Source of the DNA: Desulfobacteraceae bacterium
GTDB lineage: Bacteria; Desulfobacterota; Desulfobacteria; Desulfobacterales; Desulfosalsimonadaceae
Direction of reading: 5' to 3'
DNA: 15,743 nucleotides
Assembly: GCA_024636355.1 (NCBI GenBank)
Contig: JAGXHH010000108.1
Location: forward strand, 1-15,743
The notes below the pieces were generated by a model, which saw only the letters and a list, made by a program, of their open reading frames with translations, was not told where the DNA came from and ran no database searches. This document shows positions 1-8,228 of this stretch, in pieces (the stretch's first letter is position 1; every line of letters starts with the position of its first letter). The translations under genes were made by a program, and so were the position numbers.

Positions 1-163
1 ATCCAGGCATAGCCCTTTGCCTCTAACCTGGCCCGGAGGACCATGCTTTTAAAATCGAATAAAACTCACGCCGCATCCATCTTTTTTTTGCCTTGCGTTT
101 TTTGCCCCTGTCGGCTATTTTTCTCTTTTTCTCCCTGTACAGATCGCAACAGAAACTTTCATA
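1..163. other. Left-edge region with no supported gene
   Basis: No convincing gene is visible here. On the minus strand an ATG at 44-42 opens a frame of 14 codons that runs off the left edge (it begins MVLRARLEAKGYAW). It has an in-frame stop just upstream (66-68), but I see no clear Shine-Dalgarno sequence. It could be the start of a gene lying mostly outside the window, or chance. The rest (about 45-163) is AT-rich with T-runs, as in an ordinary intergenic spacer. Confidence 0.3.
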
Positions 164-192
164 TTGACAAATAAGAATTAATTACCTACTTT
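164..192 (+). promoter_or_regulatory. Candidate sigma70 promoter for tRNA-Gly
   Basis: A perfect -35 hexamer TTGACA lies at 164-169. A weaker -10-like TACTTT lies at 187-192, giving a 17-bp spacer. The predicted start falls about 8-10 nt before the tRNA 5' end at 208. The -35 match and spacing are seen directly; promoter activity is inferred. Confidence 0.55.
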
Positions 193-207
193 ATGCCTGT
201 TCCACGA

Positions 208-283
208 GCGGGCATAGCTCAGTTGGTAGAGTACAAGCTTCCCAAGCTTGGTGTCGCGAGTTCGAATCTCGTTGCCCGCTCCA
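208..283 (+). tRNA. tRNA-Gly (anticodon CCC)
   Basis: The gene folds into a full cloverleaf. The 7-bp acceptor stem pairs GCGGGCA (208-214) with TGCCCGC (273-279), followed by discriminator T280 and an encoded CCA at 281-283. The anticodon stem CAAGC/GCTTG (234-238 and 246-250) encloses the loop TTCCCAA, which places CCC at 241-243, so it reads GGG glycine codons. A D-arm (AGCTC..GAG region) and a T-arm with GTTCGAATC are present. It sits immediately upstream of the rimP-nusA-infB cluster, much as metY precedes rimP in Escherichia coli. Confidence 0.95.
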
Positions 284-356
284 GCTTTTTGGACCGGTCG
301 GTTTTTTTAACGTACTGAAAAAGCTGAAGGGCACAAACGCTAAAGTGACGTGATTA

Positions 357-380
357 AAACGGGCTGTTTGCCCGTTTTTT
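357..380 (+). terminator. Intrinsic terminator between tRNA-Gly and rimP
   Basis: The arms AAAACGGGC and GCCCGTTTTTT enclose the short loop TGTTT. The stem is G/C-rich at its core and runs into a T-tract, with more T-rich sequence to about 391. It should end the tRNA transcript or reduce read-through into rimP, whose ATG is only 31 nt further on. Confidence 0.85.
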
Positions 381-410
381 ATTTGTTTTTTGTATAAGAT
401 AACAACGCCG

Positions 411-950
411 ATGAAACGGGACAAAAAAAAACAGAGGGTTACAAAACCTTCAACAGCACCCCGACAACCGTTTACCCGACCCGAAGTCGTTATCGACCGG
501 GTATGGGAACTGGCGGAACCGCTGTGTACCGCTGAAGGCCTGGAATTGATCCATGTGGAATATCAGCGGGAGCCGGGTGGCTGGATTCTGCGGTTATACA
601 TTGGAAAATCCGGAGGGGTGACCATCGAAGACTGTGCCGTGGTAAGCCGTCAACTCGGGGATTTGCTCGATATCAAACTGGATGCGGATATCCCGTATCT
701 GTTGGAGGTATCTTCACCCGGGCCGGAGCGGCCCCTGTCGAGACTTGTCGATTTTAAAAGGTTTTCGGGACAGACCGCCAAAATCCGCACGCGCAGCGAT
801 CTGGGCGGCCAGAAAAATTTTACAGGTGTGCTTTTGGGTACTATGGGTGATTACGTGCTGCACATGCTCGAAACGGAAACTGTTGCCATACCGTTTCGGG
901 AGATTACCAAAGCAAGACTTGTCAATTATAACGGAGACAACAAATGCTGA
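411..950 (+). CDS. rimP: Ribosome maturation factor RimP
   Basis: RimP binds the 30S subunit and assists its late maturation. The 179-residue product carries the family signature YLLEVSSPGPERPL at residues 96-109, in the alpha/beta N-terminal domain. The C-terminal SH3-like barrel follows (about 112-172). Residues 1-20 form a lysine-rich extension that lengthens it slightly beyond the usual 150-160 residues. I chose the ATG at 411 over an in-frame TTG at 390, because 390 lies in the T-tract of the upstream terminator; neither start has a good Shine-Dalgarno sequence. The stop overlaps the nusA start by 7 nt, and rimP next to nusA is the conserved bacterial order. Identification is secure; the exact start is less so. 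Confidence 0.93.
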   Translation: MKRDKKKQRVTKPSTAPRQPFTRPEVVIDRVWELAEPLCTAEGLELIHVEYQREPGGWILRLYIGKSGGVTIEDCAVVSRQLGDLLDIKLDADIPYLLEVSSPGPERPLSRLVDFKRFSGQTAKIRTRSDLGGQKNFTGVLLGTMGDYVLHMLETETVAIPFREITKARLVNYNGDNKC

Positions 951-2284
951 TCACAGACATGAAACGCGTCATTGAGCAGGTTAGCCGGGATAAGGGCATT
1001 GAGTTCAACGTCCTTGTCAAAGCGCTCGAAGAAGCCCTGCGTTCCGCGGTCAAGAAAAAGTTCGGCAACAAAATCGATATCGAGATTCAATATAATGAAG
1101 ACTCGGGGGAACTCGAAGTGTTTCAGTTCAAGGATGTTGTCGAATCCCTGAGTGATCCCGATTTTGAAATCACTATTGAAGAGGGGCGGAAACTCGATCC
1201 GGATTGTGAGATCGGCGACAGTCTCGGTACCAAGATGGATACCACCACATTCGGGCGGATCGCCGCACAATCGGCCAAGCAGGTTATCATCCAGAAGCTC
1301 AAAGCCGCCGAGCGCAATGTGGTCTACCAGAGTTTCATCAACCGCAAGGGCGAAATCATCAACGGTATCGTCCAGCGGGTAACCCGGAACGAAATTATCA
1401 TCAACCTCGGCCAGGCCGAAGCGGTTATGCCCCGGCGGGAGCAGCTTTCCAATGAAGTGTATCGCCGCGGCGACCGGGTCCGGGCGCTTATCATCAAAGT
1501 CCATGAGGAAAGCCGAGGTCCCCAGATCGTTTTGTCCCGTACCCATCCGGATTTTCTGATCAGCCTCTTTAGAACCGAGGTGCCGGAAATCAACGAGGGA
1601 CTCGTCACAATTATAACCGCCGCCCGGGAACCCGGCAGCCGCGGCAAGGTCGCGGTGACCTCCAATGATATGGATATCGATCCGGTCGGCGCCTGCGTCG
1701 GGGTCAAGGGGAGCCGGGTTCAGAGCGTCGTTCAGGAATTGAAAGGCGAAAAAATCGACATCATCCCCTGGCACATGGATCCGGCAAAATTTGTCTGCAA
1801 CGCCCTGGCGCCCGCAGATATTTCCCGGGTGATCATAGACGAGATCAATCATGCAATGGAAGTCGTGGTACCGGATGACTCCCTGTCGGTTGCCATCGGC
1901 AAGCAGGGGCAAAATGTCCGGCTGGCTTCGAAACTTACCGGCTGGCGCCTTGATGTGAAAAGCGAATCACGGTATAGTGAAAGTTTAAAAACCGGCTTCG
2001 ATGCTTTGATGAATTTACCCGACATGGATGAATCGCTGGCGAATCGGCTGTTCGAAAAAGGGTACTTTTCGATAGAAGATCTGGGCAAGGCAACGGCGGA
2101 AGAGCTGGCAGCCGATATCGGTATCGACAACGAAGAAGCCCACCGGTTTATCGACGCGGCATCTCAGGCATCCAAACCGGAGGCCGCCAAACCGGCAGTC
2201 GACGAGATTTCTCAGGAAGCGGCTCCGGAGGCGGACCCGGGTGAAACGATACAACCCGACGAAGCCGATATAGGGGAAAAATAA
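944..2284 (+). CDS. nusA: Transcription termination/antitermination factor NusA
   Basis: NusA is an RNA polymerase accessory protein that modulates pausing, termination and antitermination. The 446-residue product shows the expected order: an N-terminal RNAP-binding domain (about 1-130), an S1 domain (about 137-200), KH1 with the GVKGSRV loop (253-259), and KH2 with GKQGQNV (319-325). A helix-hairpin-helix-like C-terminal module follows (about 357-405), then an Ala/Glu-rich acidic tail (about 408-446). There is room for only one such C-terminal repeat, unlike the two in E. coli (495 residues). The start overlaps the end of rimP and is preceded by GGAG at 932-935, suggesting translational coupling. 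Confidence 0.97.
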   Translation: MLITDMKRVIEQVSRDKGIEFNVLVKALEEALRSAVKKKFGNKIDIEIQYNEDSGELEVFQFKDVVESLSDPDFEITIEEGRKLDPDCEIGDSLGTKMDTTTFGRIAAQSAKQVIIQKLKAAERNVVYQSFINRKGEIINGIVQRVTRNEIIINLGQAEAVMPRREQLSNEVYRRGDRVRALIIKVHEESRGPQIVLSRTHPDFLISLFRTEVPEINEGLVTIITAAREPGSRGKVAVTSNDMDIDPVGACVGVKGSRVQSVVQELKGEKIDIIPWHMDPAKFVCNALAPADISRVIIDEINHAMEVVVPDDSLSVAIGKQGQNVRLASKLTGWRLDVKSESRYSESLKTGFDALMNLPDMDESLANRLFEKGYFSIEDLGKATAEELAADIGIDNEEAHRFIDAASQASKPEAAKPAVDEISQEAAPEADPGETIQPDEADIGEK

Positions 2285-2427
2285 CCATGGCCATGATAAT
2301 GACAGTGCCATGAGTCTAAAATCATATAAACTGCGTGGCCGACGCCGGCCATGCGGCATCTTATACCGAGATTCCGGCGTCAAAAGACTTCTGTAGAAAC
2401 GGTATATGGAAAAAGCGAGGGGGTTGG
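2285..2427 (+). other. nusA-infB spacer without ylxR or ylxQ
   Basis: Many bacteria carry ylxR (DUF448) and sometimes a small L7Ae-type gene between nusA and infB; neither is recognisable here. The spacer holds a 28-codon frame from an ATG at 2310 to a TAG at 2394-2396, with an Arg-rich product, no Shine-Dalgarno sequence and no family resemblance. It also has a short inverted repeat TGGCC/GGCCA (2336-2351) and a TATAAA at 2325-2330 without a convincing -35. It may be simply a leader. Confidence 0.4.
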
Positions 2428-5289
2428 ATGGCAAAACTCAGAGTATATGAGCTCGCCAGAGAGCTGAACATGACCAACAAGGAGCTTCTGGACAAGCTTC
2501 AGGAACTGGACATAGAGGTCAAAAGTCACATGAGTTCTCTGGAAGACTCAGACGTAACGACAATTAAGGACGCGCTGTTCGGCCGCAATGAACAGACCGA
2601 CAAAGTGGTGGAAGATACGCGCATTAAGCCGAATATTATTCGCCGGCGCAGGAAACCTGTGGCCGAAACATCAGCTGAAGCGCAGGCCGCAGATGAAGCT
2701 GCAGAAGCAGCTGAATTCGTTACACAAAGAGCCGAGACCCCCGAAACCGAACCTGAACCGGCAGCCGAAGAAACACCGGCGCCGACAAAAGAACCGGCCC
2801 AACCTGCTGAAGAGGTGCCGGAAACCGTACACGCCCAAGTTGCTGCACCCGCTGAAGAAGTCGAGACGCCGGCAGAAGCCCCCTCTGCTGAAGCCGAACT
2901 TCAGGCGGAAGCTGAAGTCCCTGTGCAAACAGCAGATTCAGTCGATACAGCGCCTGCTGAACCGGTTAAAGCCGAAGCAGAGACTGCGGAGACGGCAACT
3001 GAACCCGAAATGACGCCGGCAACCGCGGAGCCCGAGATTTCAGCACCTGTAGAGGCGGATGAAGCTGTTGCGCCGGAAACGGAAGCGCAACAAGTTGAAG
3101 AACCGTCGGCTAAGGCGAAAAAATCCAAAAAGAAACAGAAAAAGAGCACACCAGCGAAAATCATCAGCCTGCCCGAAGTAATTGAAGAACCCGCCCCCGA
3201 ACCAAAGCGGGAAGCCCCCGCACCCGCTGCCCGCAAACCTGCCGGGCCGGCGCGCAAACCGCCGGTAATAGAGCCGGTTATCGAGGCCAAACCGGAACCC
3301 GACGAGCGGAAAAAAGGCAGAAAGAAAAGGACAGTTGTCGAACCGGTCGCTGAAGAAGTTGCGGATAAGGGAAAGAGAGGAAAGAAAAAAGATTCCTTTA
3401 AACGCAAAGAAGTCGTCGAAGGCGCCGCCCTCGTCGATCAGCGCTTCGGCCGGGGCCGCAAAGGCGGCAAAAAGAAAGGCAAAGCGGTCAGGACGTCGGC
3501 AGATCACAAACCGCAGATCACGATTCCGAAAGCCATCAAGCGCCGGATCAAGGTCGATGAGACCATCATTCTGGCCGATCTCGCCAAGCGAATGGGGGTC
3601 AAGGCCAATGAGCTGATCAAGCAGCTGATGGGCATGGGGATCATGTTGACCGTCAATCAGGCGGTCGATTATGATACCGCGACTCTGCTGGCCGGCGAAT
3701 TCAACTTTGAGGTGGAACGCGCCTCATTTGAGGAGGGCGTGATCCTTCGGACCGAACAGGATGCCCCCGAAAATCTCCAGTTCCGGCCGCCCGTGGTCAC
3801 GATCATGGGCCATGTCGATCACGGCAAAACATCGCTGCTCGATGTGATCCGCCATGCCAAAGTGGCGGATAGCGAAGCCGGCGGCATCACGCAGCACATC
3901 GGTGCCTATCATGTCCCCCTTGAAAACGGAGCGATCGTTTTCCTTGACACACCGGGGCATGAAGCGTTTACGGCCATGCGGGCTCGCGGAGCGCAGGTCA
4001 CCGATATCGTGGTACTGGTCGTGGCGGCCGATGACGGCGTAATGCCCCAGACCATCGAAGCAATCGACCATTCCAGAGCTGCCGGTGTACCGATTATCGT
4101 GGCAATCAATAAGATCGACAAACCGGAAGCCGATCTGGATCGGATCAAACGGGAACTGTCGGAAAAGGGACTGGTAGCCGAAGACTGGGGCGGCGACACC
4201 ATCTTTGTCAACGTCTCGGCTAAAAAGAAAATCGGAATCGAGGAACTCCTGGAAATGATTATGCTCCAGTCAGAAGTTCTCGAATTAAAAGCAAACCCGG
4301 ACAAGCTGGCCCGGGGATACATTATCGAATCCCGGCTGGAGATCGGCCGCGGTCCGGTCGCTTCGGTCCTCATCAGCGAAGGCACGCTGCACACCGGCCA
4401 ATCGGTGGTTTCCGGCATGTACTATGGCAAGATTCGCGCCATGTTCAACGATCTGGGCGAATCGGTCAAGGAAGCCGGACCGTCCATGCCTGTCGAAATT
4501 ATCGGGCTGTCCGGCGTCCCGATGGCCGGTGATGAATTGATCACACTGACCGATGAAAAGGATGCAAAGCAGGTCAGTGAACACCGGCTGCAGAAACAGC
4601 GGTCCGTGGAATTGGCCAAGACCACCCGGATGAGTCTCGACAGCCTCTATGAACAGCTGCTGGAAGGCGAGGTCAAAGATTTGAACCTGATCATCAAAGC
4701 CGATGTTCAGGGCTCGATCGAAGCGCTTAAGGATTCCCTTACGAAGCTGTCGACCAGTGAGGTCAAGATCAATGTCATGCATTCCGCCACCGGGACCATC
4801 CATGAATCCGACATATCGCTCGCGGCGGTTTCCAATGCGATCATCCTCGGATTCAATGTCAGGCCCACGGGGAAAGTCGCCCAGATGGCTGAAGAAGAAA
4901 ATGTCGATATCCGCTATTACAATGTCATCTACAACGCCATCAAGGACGTAAAAGACGCCATGCTCGGCCTGATGGCATCGCGCTTCGAGGAGCGGGTTCT
5001 CGGCAGGACCGAAGTCCGCGAAATATTTACGGTACCCCATGTCGGTACAATTGCCGGCTGCATGGTGATTGACGGCAAGATTCAGCGGGGCCAGCCGATC
5101 CGGCTGGTGCGCGACGGCATTGTCATCCACGAGGGGAAAATCGCCTCTTTGCGCCGTTTTAAAGACGACGTCAAAGAAGTGGCGCAGAATTACGAATGCG
5201 GCATCGGCATTGAAAAATACAATGATATCAAGCTCAACGACATCATCGAATGCTACTACCTGGAGGAGATCAAACCGGTCATGGAATAG
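2428..5289 (+). CDS. infB: Translation initiation factor IF-2
   Basis: IF2 is the GTPase that brings initiator tRNA to the 30S subunit and promotes subunit joining. The 953-residue product has an IF2_N module at residues 1-50, then a roughly 300-residue Ala/Pro/Glu-rich linker with later Lys/Arg-rich blocks. A second IF2_N-like module spans about 363-430. The G domain has G1 GHVDHGKT (461-468), G2 GGITQH (from 485), G3 DTPGHE (507-512), G4 NKID (561-564) and G5 SAK (597-599). Beta-barrel, domain 3 and C-terminal fMet-tRNA-binding domains follow. I chose the ATG at 2428 over a GTG at 2335 because it gives the canonical IF2 N-terminus and has GAGG at 2417-2420. The length resembles long proteobacterial IF2 forms. 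Confidence 0.97.
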   Translation: MAKLRVYELARELNMTNKELLDKLQELDIEVKSHMSSLEDSDVTTIKDALFGRNEQTDKVVEDTRIKPNIIRRRRKPVAETSAEAQAADEAAEAAEFVTQRAETPETEPEPAAEETPAPTKEPAQPAEEVPETVHAQVAAPAEEVETPAEAPSAEAELQAEAEVPVQTADSVDTAPAEPVKAEAETAETATEPEMTPATAEPEISAPVEADEAVAPETEAQQVEEPSAKAKKSKKKQKKSTPAKIISLPEVIEEPAPEPKREAPAPAARKPAGPARKPPVIEPVIEAKPEPDERKKGRKKRTVVEPVAEEVADKGKRGKKKDSFKRKEVVEGAALVDQRFGRGRKGGKKKGKAVRTSADHKPQITIPKAIKRRIKVDETIILADLAKRMGVKANELIKQLMGMGIMLTVNQAVDYDTATLLAGEFNFEVERASFEEGVILRTEQDAPENLQFRPPVVTIMGHVDHGKTSLLDVIRHAKVADSEAGGITQHIGAYHVPLENGAIVFLDTPGHEAFTAMRARGAQVTDIVVLVVAADDGVMPQTIEAIDHSRAAGVPIIVAINKIDKPEADLDRIKRELSEKGLVAEDWGGDTIFVNVSAKKKIGIEELLEMIMLQSEVLELKANPDKLARGYIIESRLEIGRGPVASVLISEGTLHTGQSVVSGMYYGKIRAMFNDLGESVKEAGPSMPVEIIGLSGVPMAGDELITLTDEKDAKQVSEHRLQKQRSVELAKTTRMSLDSLYEQLLEGEVKDLNLIIKADVQGSIEALKDSLTKLSTSEVKINVMHSATGTIHESDISLAAVSNAIILGFNVRPTGKVAQMAEEENVDIRYYNVIYNAIKDVKDAMLGLMASRFEERVLGRTEVREIFTVPHVGTIAGCMVIDGKIQRGQPIRLVRDGIVIHEGKIASLRRFKDDVKEVAQNYECGIGIEKYNDIKLNDIIECYYLEEIKPVME

Positions 5290-5347
5290 CAGTTTCCGTG
5301 ATGCGCATTGAGTGCCGTCATACAATCTTAACCATCTGGTAACGCTC

Positions 5348-5635
5348 ATGGTACTCGGTTTCGGCACCATTACGTTCAACCTGGATCATTGCCATTCGTT
5401 GAAAGAAAAGCGAAAGGTCATCAAATCGGTTATCGCCCGCATCCGGAATGTCTACAATGCGGCGGTTGCCGAGGTCGACCTGAATGATGTACACCAGCGC
5501 GCCGTCATCGGATTTGCCATTGTGGGAAACGACCGGCGCAAGGTGAACTCGAACATGGACAAACTGATTCAATTTGCGGAAAATCTATCTCTTGCGGAAA
5601 TTATCGATACGCAAATGGAGATTATTACGATATGA
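5348..5635 (+). CDS. DUF503 family protein (YlxP-like)
   Basis: This is a 95-residue protein of the DUF503 family. It is recognised by SLKEKRKVIKS near the N-terminus (residues 17-27), then VAEVD, QRAVIGFAIVGND and a C-terminal helix. The family often lies between infB and rbfA in deltaproteobacteria and Firmicutes, as here, and is suspected of a role linked to ribosomes or translation; its biochemistry is not firmly established. The ATG at 5348 matches the usual family N-terminus. A GTG at 5312 would add 12 unconserved residues, and neither start has a strong Shine-Dalgarno sequence. The stop overlaps the rbfA start as ATGA. Confidence 0.85.
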   Translation: MVLGFGTITFNLDHCHSLKEKRKVIKSVIARIRNVYNAAVAEVDLNDVHQRAVIGFAIVGNDRRKVNSNMDKLIQFAENLSLAEIIDTQMEIITI

Positions 5636-6003
5636 AACCCTATGCACGCGCAGAAAGGGTCGGTGGACTTATCCAGTCGGCCATTTCCGATATCCTGCAT
5701 AAATCGATCAAGGATCCGCGGCTTGAGGGGGTATCGTTTACCGGAGTAAAAATGACGCCCGACCTGAAACAGGCACGGGTATATTTCGTCACCCCGGGCG
5801 ATCGGAAGGAGGCGTTTGCGGCATTTAAAAAGGCCCAGGGATTTATTAAACGCACCCTTGCACAAGAAGTGGAACTCCGGTACATGCCAGAGCTTCAATT
5901 TTTTTATGATGAATCGATCGAATATGGCATGCACATCGACAAAGTGATCAAGCAACTGAAGAACGAAGATGGAACAGATCCTCACTCAACTGAAGAAGAG
6001 TAA
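5632..6003 (+). CDS. rbfA: 30S ribosome-binding factor RbfA
   Basis: RbfA is a KH-like cold-shock and maturation factor that binds immature 30S subunits and helps process the 16S rRNA 5' end. The 123-residue product is normal in length. It shows the conserved start (RAERVGGLIQSAISDIL), the KDPRLEGVSFTGVKMTPDL segment, and the RVYFVTPGD strand. The C-terminal helices carry LRYMPELQFFYDESIE. It overlaps the DUF503 gene by ATGA and overlaps nrnA by 35 nt, both suggesting coupled translation in the rimP-to-truB operon. Confidence 0.95.
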   Translation: MKPYARAERVGGLIQSAISDILHKSIKDPRLEGVSFTGVKMTPDLKQARVYFVTPGDRKEAFAAFKKAQGFIKRTLAQEVELRYMPELQFFYDESIEYGMHIDKVIKQLKNEDGTDPHSTEEE

Positions 6004-6940
6004 ACGCCTGCTGCTGGCTTCCCACCTGCACCCCGATGGCGATGCCATCGGATCATTGCTCGCCCTGGGCCTGGCCCTGGAAGCCATGAAAAAGGATGTC
6101 CAGTTATTCAATGAAAGCAGCCTGCCCGCGGTTTATCATTTTCTCCCTTCGATTCACCGGATAAAACCGTATCCGGGGGAAATGGAGACCTATGATACGG
6201 CCGTGATACTCGACTGTTCGGATCTGCAACGCATCGGGGACGCGGCCGAAGCCGTCAGCCGTATCCCGACAGTTATCAACATCGACCATCACATTACCAA
6301 TACCCGATTCGGCAACTTTCAACTCATCGATGCCAAAGCATCGGCAACGGCGGAAATTATCTACCGGATCATCAAAGCGCTCGACGTGCCGGTCACCATG
6401 GCCATGGCCTATGCCATATACACCGGGATCATGGCCGATACCGGATCTTTCCGGTTTTCGAACACCACACCGGATGCCTTTCGAATCTGCCACGAAATGG
6501 TCGAGTTCGGGGCCGATGCCCACAAGGTGGCCCATCATGTCTATGAAACCATATCGCTCTCCCGGATCAAGCTGTTGAACATGCTTTTCGATACCATCGA
6601 GGTGACGGAAGACGGCAAATTATCGATTATGACCCTGACCCAGCACATGCTCAACGCCACCGGGACGGAAATCGCCGATGTCAATGGGCTGATCAACTAT
6701 GCCAAGCGTATCGAAAATGTCAAAGTGGCCGCTCTGCTCTACGAGCGCAAAAACGGCCGATGTCCGAAAAAGGGAAGCCATTACCACGTCAGCCTTCGTT
6801 CCGACGGAGCGGTCGACGTGTCGTTCATAGCGGCAGAATTCGGCGGGGGAGGACATGTTTCAGCCGCCGGGTTCGACATCTGTTCGACCCTGCCGGATCT
6901 GAAAAAGCGATTATACACAATTTCCAGTCGGATCAGGTAG
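5969..6940 (+). CDS. nrnA: DHH/DHHA1 phosphoesterase, NrnA-like (oligoribonuclease/pAp phosphatase)
   Basis: This 323-residue protein has the NrnA architecture. NrnA enzymes are Mn-dependent, degrade 2-5-nt RNA fragments and often dephosphorylate pAp. The DHH domain carries HLHPDGDAIGS (residues 19-29, metal ligands), DCSD (about 82-85) and the name-giving D106-H107-H108. The DHHA1 substrate-binding domain ends in GGGGH (292-296) and SAAGF. The gene starts 35 nt inside rbfA and ends 11 nt before truB, a conserved placement in Firmicutes and deltaproteobacteria. With PNPase encoded downstream, a joint role in completing RNA turnover is inferred. Assignment to the family is firm; the pAp activity is taken from the family. 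Confidence 0.9.
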   Translation: MEQILTQLKKSKRLLLASHLHPDGDAIGSLLALGLALEAMKKDVQLFNESSLPAVYHFLPSIHRIKPYPGEMETYDTAVILDCSDLQRIGDAAEAVSRIPTVINIDHHITNTRFGNFQLIDAKASATAEIIYRIIKALDVPVTMAMAYAIYTGIMADTGSFRFSNTTPDAFRICHEMVEFGADAHKVAHHVYETISLSRIKLLNMLFDTIEVTEDGKLSIMTLTQHMLNATGTEIADVNGLINYAKRIENVKVAALLYERKNGRCPKKGSHYHVSLRSDGAVDVSFIAAEFGGGGHVSAAGFDICSTLPDLKKRLYTISSRIR

Positions 6941-6951
6941 GCGATGCCGGA

Positions 6952-7899
6952 ATGAACGAAGCGTTTTCCATAGAAGCTCACAACAAGAATGACGTATTCG
7001 ATGGTCTGCTCATCATCGATAAACCCGCGGATCTGACCTCTGCAGCCGTGGTCAGGCGCATCAAACGCCTTACCGGTGTCAATAAAGTGGGACATACCGG
7101 CACACTCGACCCCTTCGCCACGGGTGTGATGATCTGTCCTGTCAATCAGGCGACCCGGCTGGCGCAGTTTTTCTTAAACGGCTGTAAAACCTATCGGGCC
7201 ACCCTGCGGCTGGGCATCGAAACCGATACCCAGGACCTTACGGGCACCCCGACAGCCGAACACCCGGTAGGCGATATCCCGTCTGAACTGATCGAACGGG
7301 TGTTTGATCAGTTCAAAGGAACGATCGACCAGGTGCCACCGGTATATTCGGCCCTCAAGCACAAGGGGATACCCCTTTACAAGTATGCCCGTGCAGGAAA
7401 GCCGATCCGGAAAGCAGCGCGGCAGGTGCATATTTCACTGCTTTCCATACGGTCGGTGCGCCTGCCGGAAATCGACTTTGAAGTGGAGTGCTCTTCGGGA
7501 ACGTATATCCGGACCCTCGGGGCGGATATCGGAGCCGCCCTCGGCTGCGGCGGTCACATAAGCGCCCTTGAGCGGATAAGCAGCTGCGGTTTTACAAGCG
7601 CGCAAACCGTCAGCCTCGACCGGCTCGAAGATCTGGCCCGGGCCGGCCGTTTGGCCGAGGTTGTCGTACCGATGGCCGAGGCACTCAGGGACATGCCCTC
7701 TCATGTAGCCGACCCGGCCCTGCAGGAAAAGATCCGGTACGGCCGCCCCCTTACCGGGGAGGATTTTCCCCCTCCGAACGGAGTGGAGTCCCGGCCGAAC
7801 ATCAAGGTCACGGATGCGGAAAACCGTCTGCTGACGATAATCCACATTCCTGAAAACAAAAATGAATATCGATATTGTTGTGTCTTTCATTTCCCGTAA
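6952..7899 (+). CDS. truB: tRNA pseudouridine(55) synthase TruB
   Basis: TruB converts U55 of the T-loop of most elongator tRNAs to pseudouridine. The 315-residue product has the N-terminal LLIIDKPADLTS (residues 19-30) and the catalytic motif GHTGTLDPFATG with nucleophile Asp53. Further conserved blocks are TYRATLRLG, the QVPPVYSALK segment, and CSSGTYIRTLGADIG. A C-terminal TruB_C/PUA-like region runs from about 250. I chose the ATG at 6952 because the longer frame extends 64 residues back inside nrnA. Its Shine-Dalgarno sequence is weak, so coupling to nrnA (11-nt gap) is likely. The truB-rpsO-pnp order is the same as in E. coli. Confidence 0.95.
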   Translation: MNEAFSIEAHNKNDVFDGLLIIDKPADLTSAAVVRRIKRLTGVNKVGHTGTLDPFATGVMICPVNQATRLAQFFLNGCKTYRATLRLGIETDTQDLTGTPTAEHPVGDIPSELIERVFDQFKGTIDQVPPVYSALKHKGIPLYKYARAGKPIRKAARQVHISLLSIRSVRLPEIDFEVECSSGTYIRTLGADIGAALGCGGHISALERISSCGFTSAQTVSLDRLEDLARAGRLAEVVVPMAEALRDMPSHVADPALQEKIRYGRPLTGEDFPPPNGVESRPNIKVTDAENRLLTIIHIPENKNEYRYCCVFHFP

Positions 7900-7902
7900 T
7901 AT
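7875..7902 (+). promoter_or_regulatory. Possible rpsO promoter at the truB 3' end
   Basis: TTGTTG (7875-7880) and TAATAT (7897-7902) are separated by 16 bp and overlap the end of truB. E. coli rpsO has its own promoter in the equivalent place, which is the main reason to list this. The match is modest and the site is in AT-rich DNA. Confidence 0.3.
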
Positions 7903-7958
7903 TTATGGTATGGAATCTTTAAACCAAGATTTAATAAATCAAAAGCAGGAGGTTAACA

Positions 7959-8228
7959 GTGAATATAGCCGGCAAGAACAAACAGGAAACAATCGAGCGC
8001 TTCAAACTTCACGATAGCGATACCGGATCGCCGGAAGTCCAGATTGCGCTGCTGACGGAACGGATCATCCAGCTGACGGAGCATTTTAAAACCCACAAAA
8101 AGGACCATCACTCCCGGCGCGGGCTGCTCATGATGGTCGGCAAACGCCGTCGGCTTTTAAATTATGTCAAAAACAAGGATGTCAACCGTTACCGCACCAT
8201 TATCGGGCAGCTTGGTATCCGGAAATAG
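7959..8228 (+). CDS. rpsO: 30S ribosomal protein S15
   Basis: S15 is a primary 16S rRNA-binding protein of the 30S platform. The product is 89 residues, exactly the usual length. It has the conserved HDSDTGSPEVQIALLTERI block (residues 17-35), HFKTHKKDHHSRRGLL and the C-terminal RRLLNYVKNKD. Translation starts at GTG 7959, preceded by a near-ideal AGCAGGAGGT (7944-7953), the strongest Shine-Dalgarno in the cluster. A separate promoter and the hairpin downstream suggest it can be expressed and regulated apart from its upstream neighbours. Confidence 0.97.
   Translation: MNIAGKNKQETIERFKLHDSDTGSPEVQIALLTERIIQLTEHFKTHKKDHHSRRGLLMMVGKRRRLLNYVKNKDVNRYRTIIGQLGIRK

Noticed and set aside
284..318. 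Second terminator right after tRNA-Gly (GACCGGTC followed by T-run)
   Set aside because: The palindrome has no usable loop, so a stable hairpin is doubtful; the terminator at 357-380 is far better.
926..1912. 328-codon minus-strand open frame opposite nusA
   Set aside because: It lies wholly over the unmistakable nusA coding strand, has low-complexity Asp/Gly/His-rich content, no family features and no ribosome-binding site; it is a GC-skew shadow frame.
2335..2427. Upstream-extended infB start at GTG 2335
   Set aside because: The extra 31 residues do not resemble IF2, while the ATG at 2428 has a GAGG site and gives the canonical IF2_N beginning MAKLRVYELA.
4285..5379. 364-codon minus-strand open frame opposite infB
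   Set aside because: It overlaps conserved IF2 domains in the opposite strand and shows no recognisable motif; antisense open frames are common in this codon usage.
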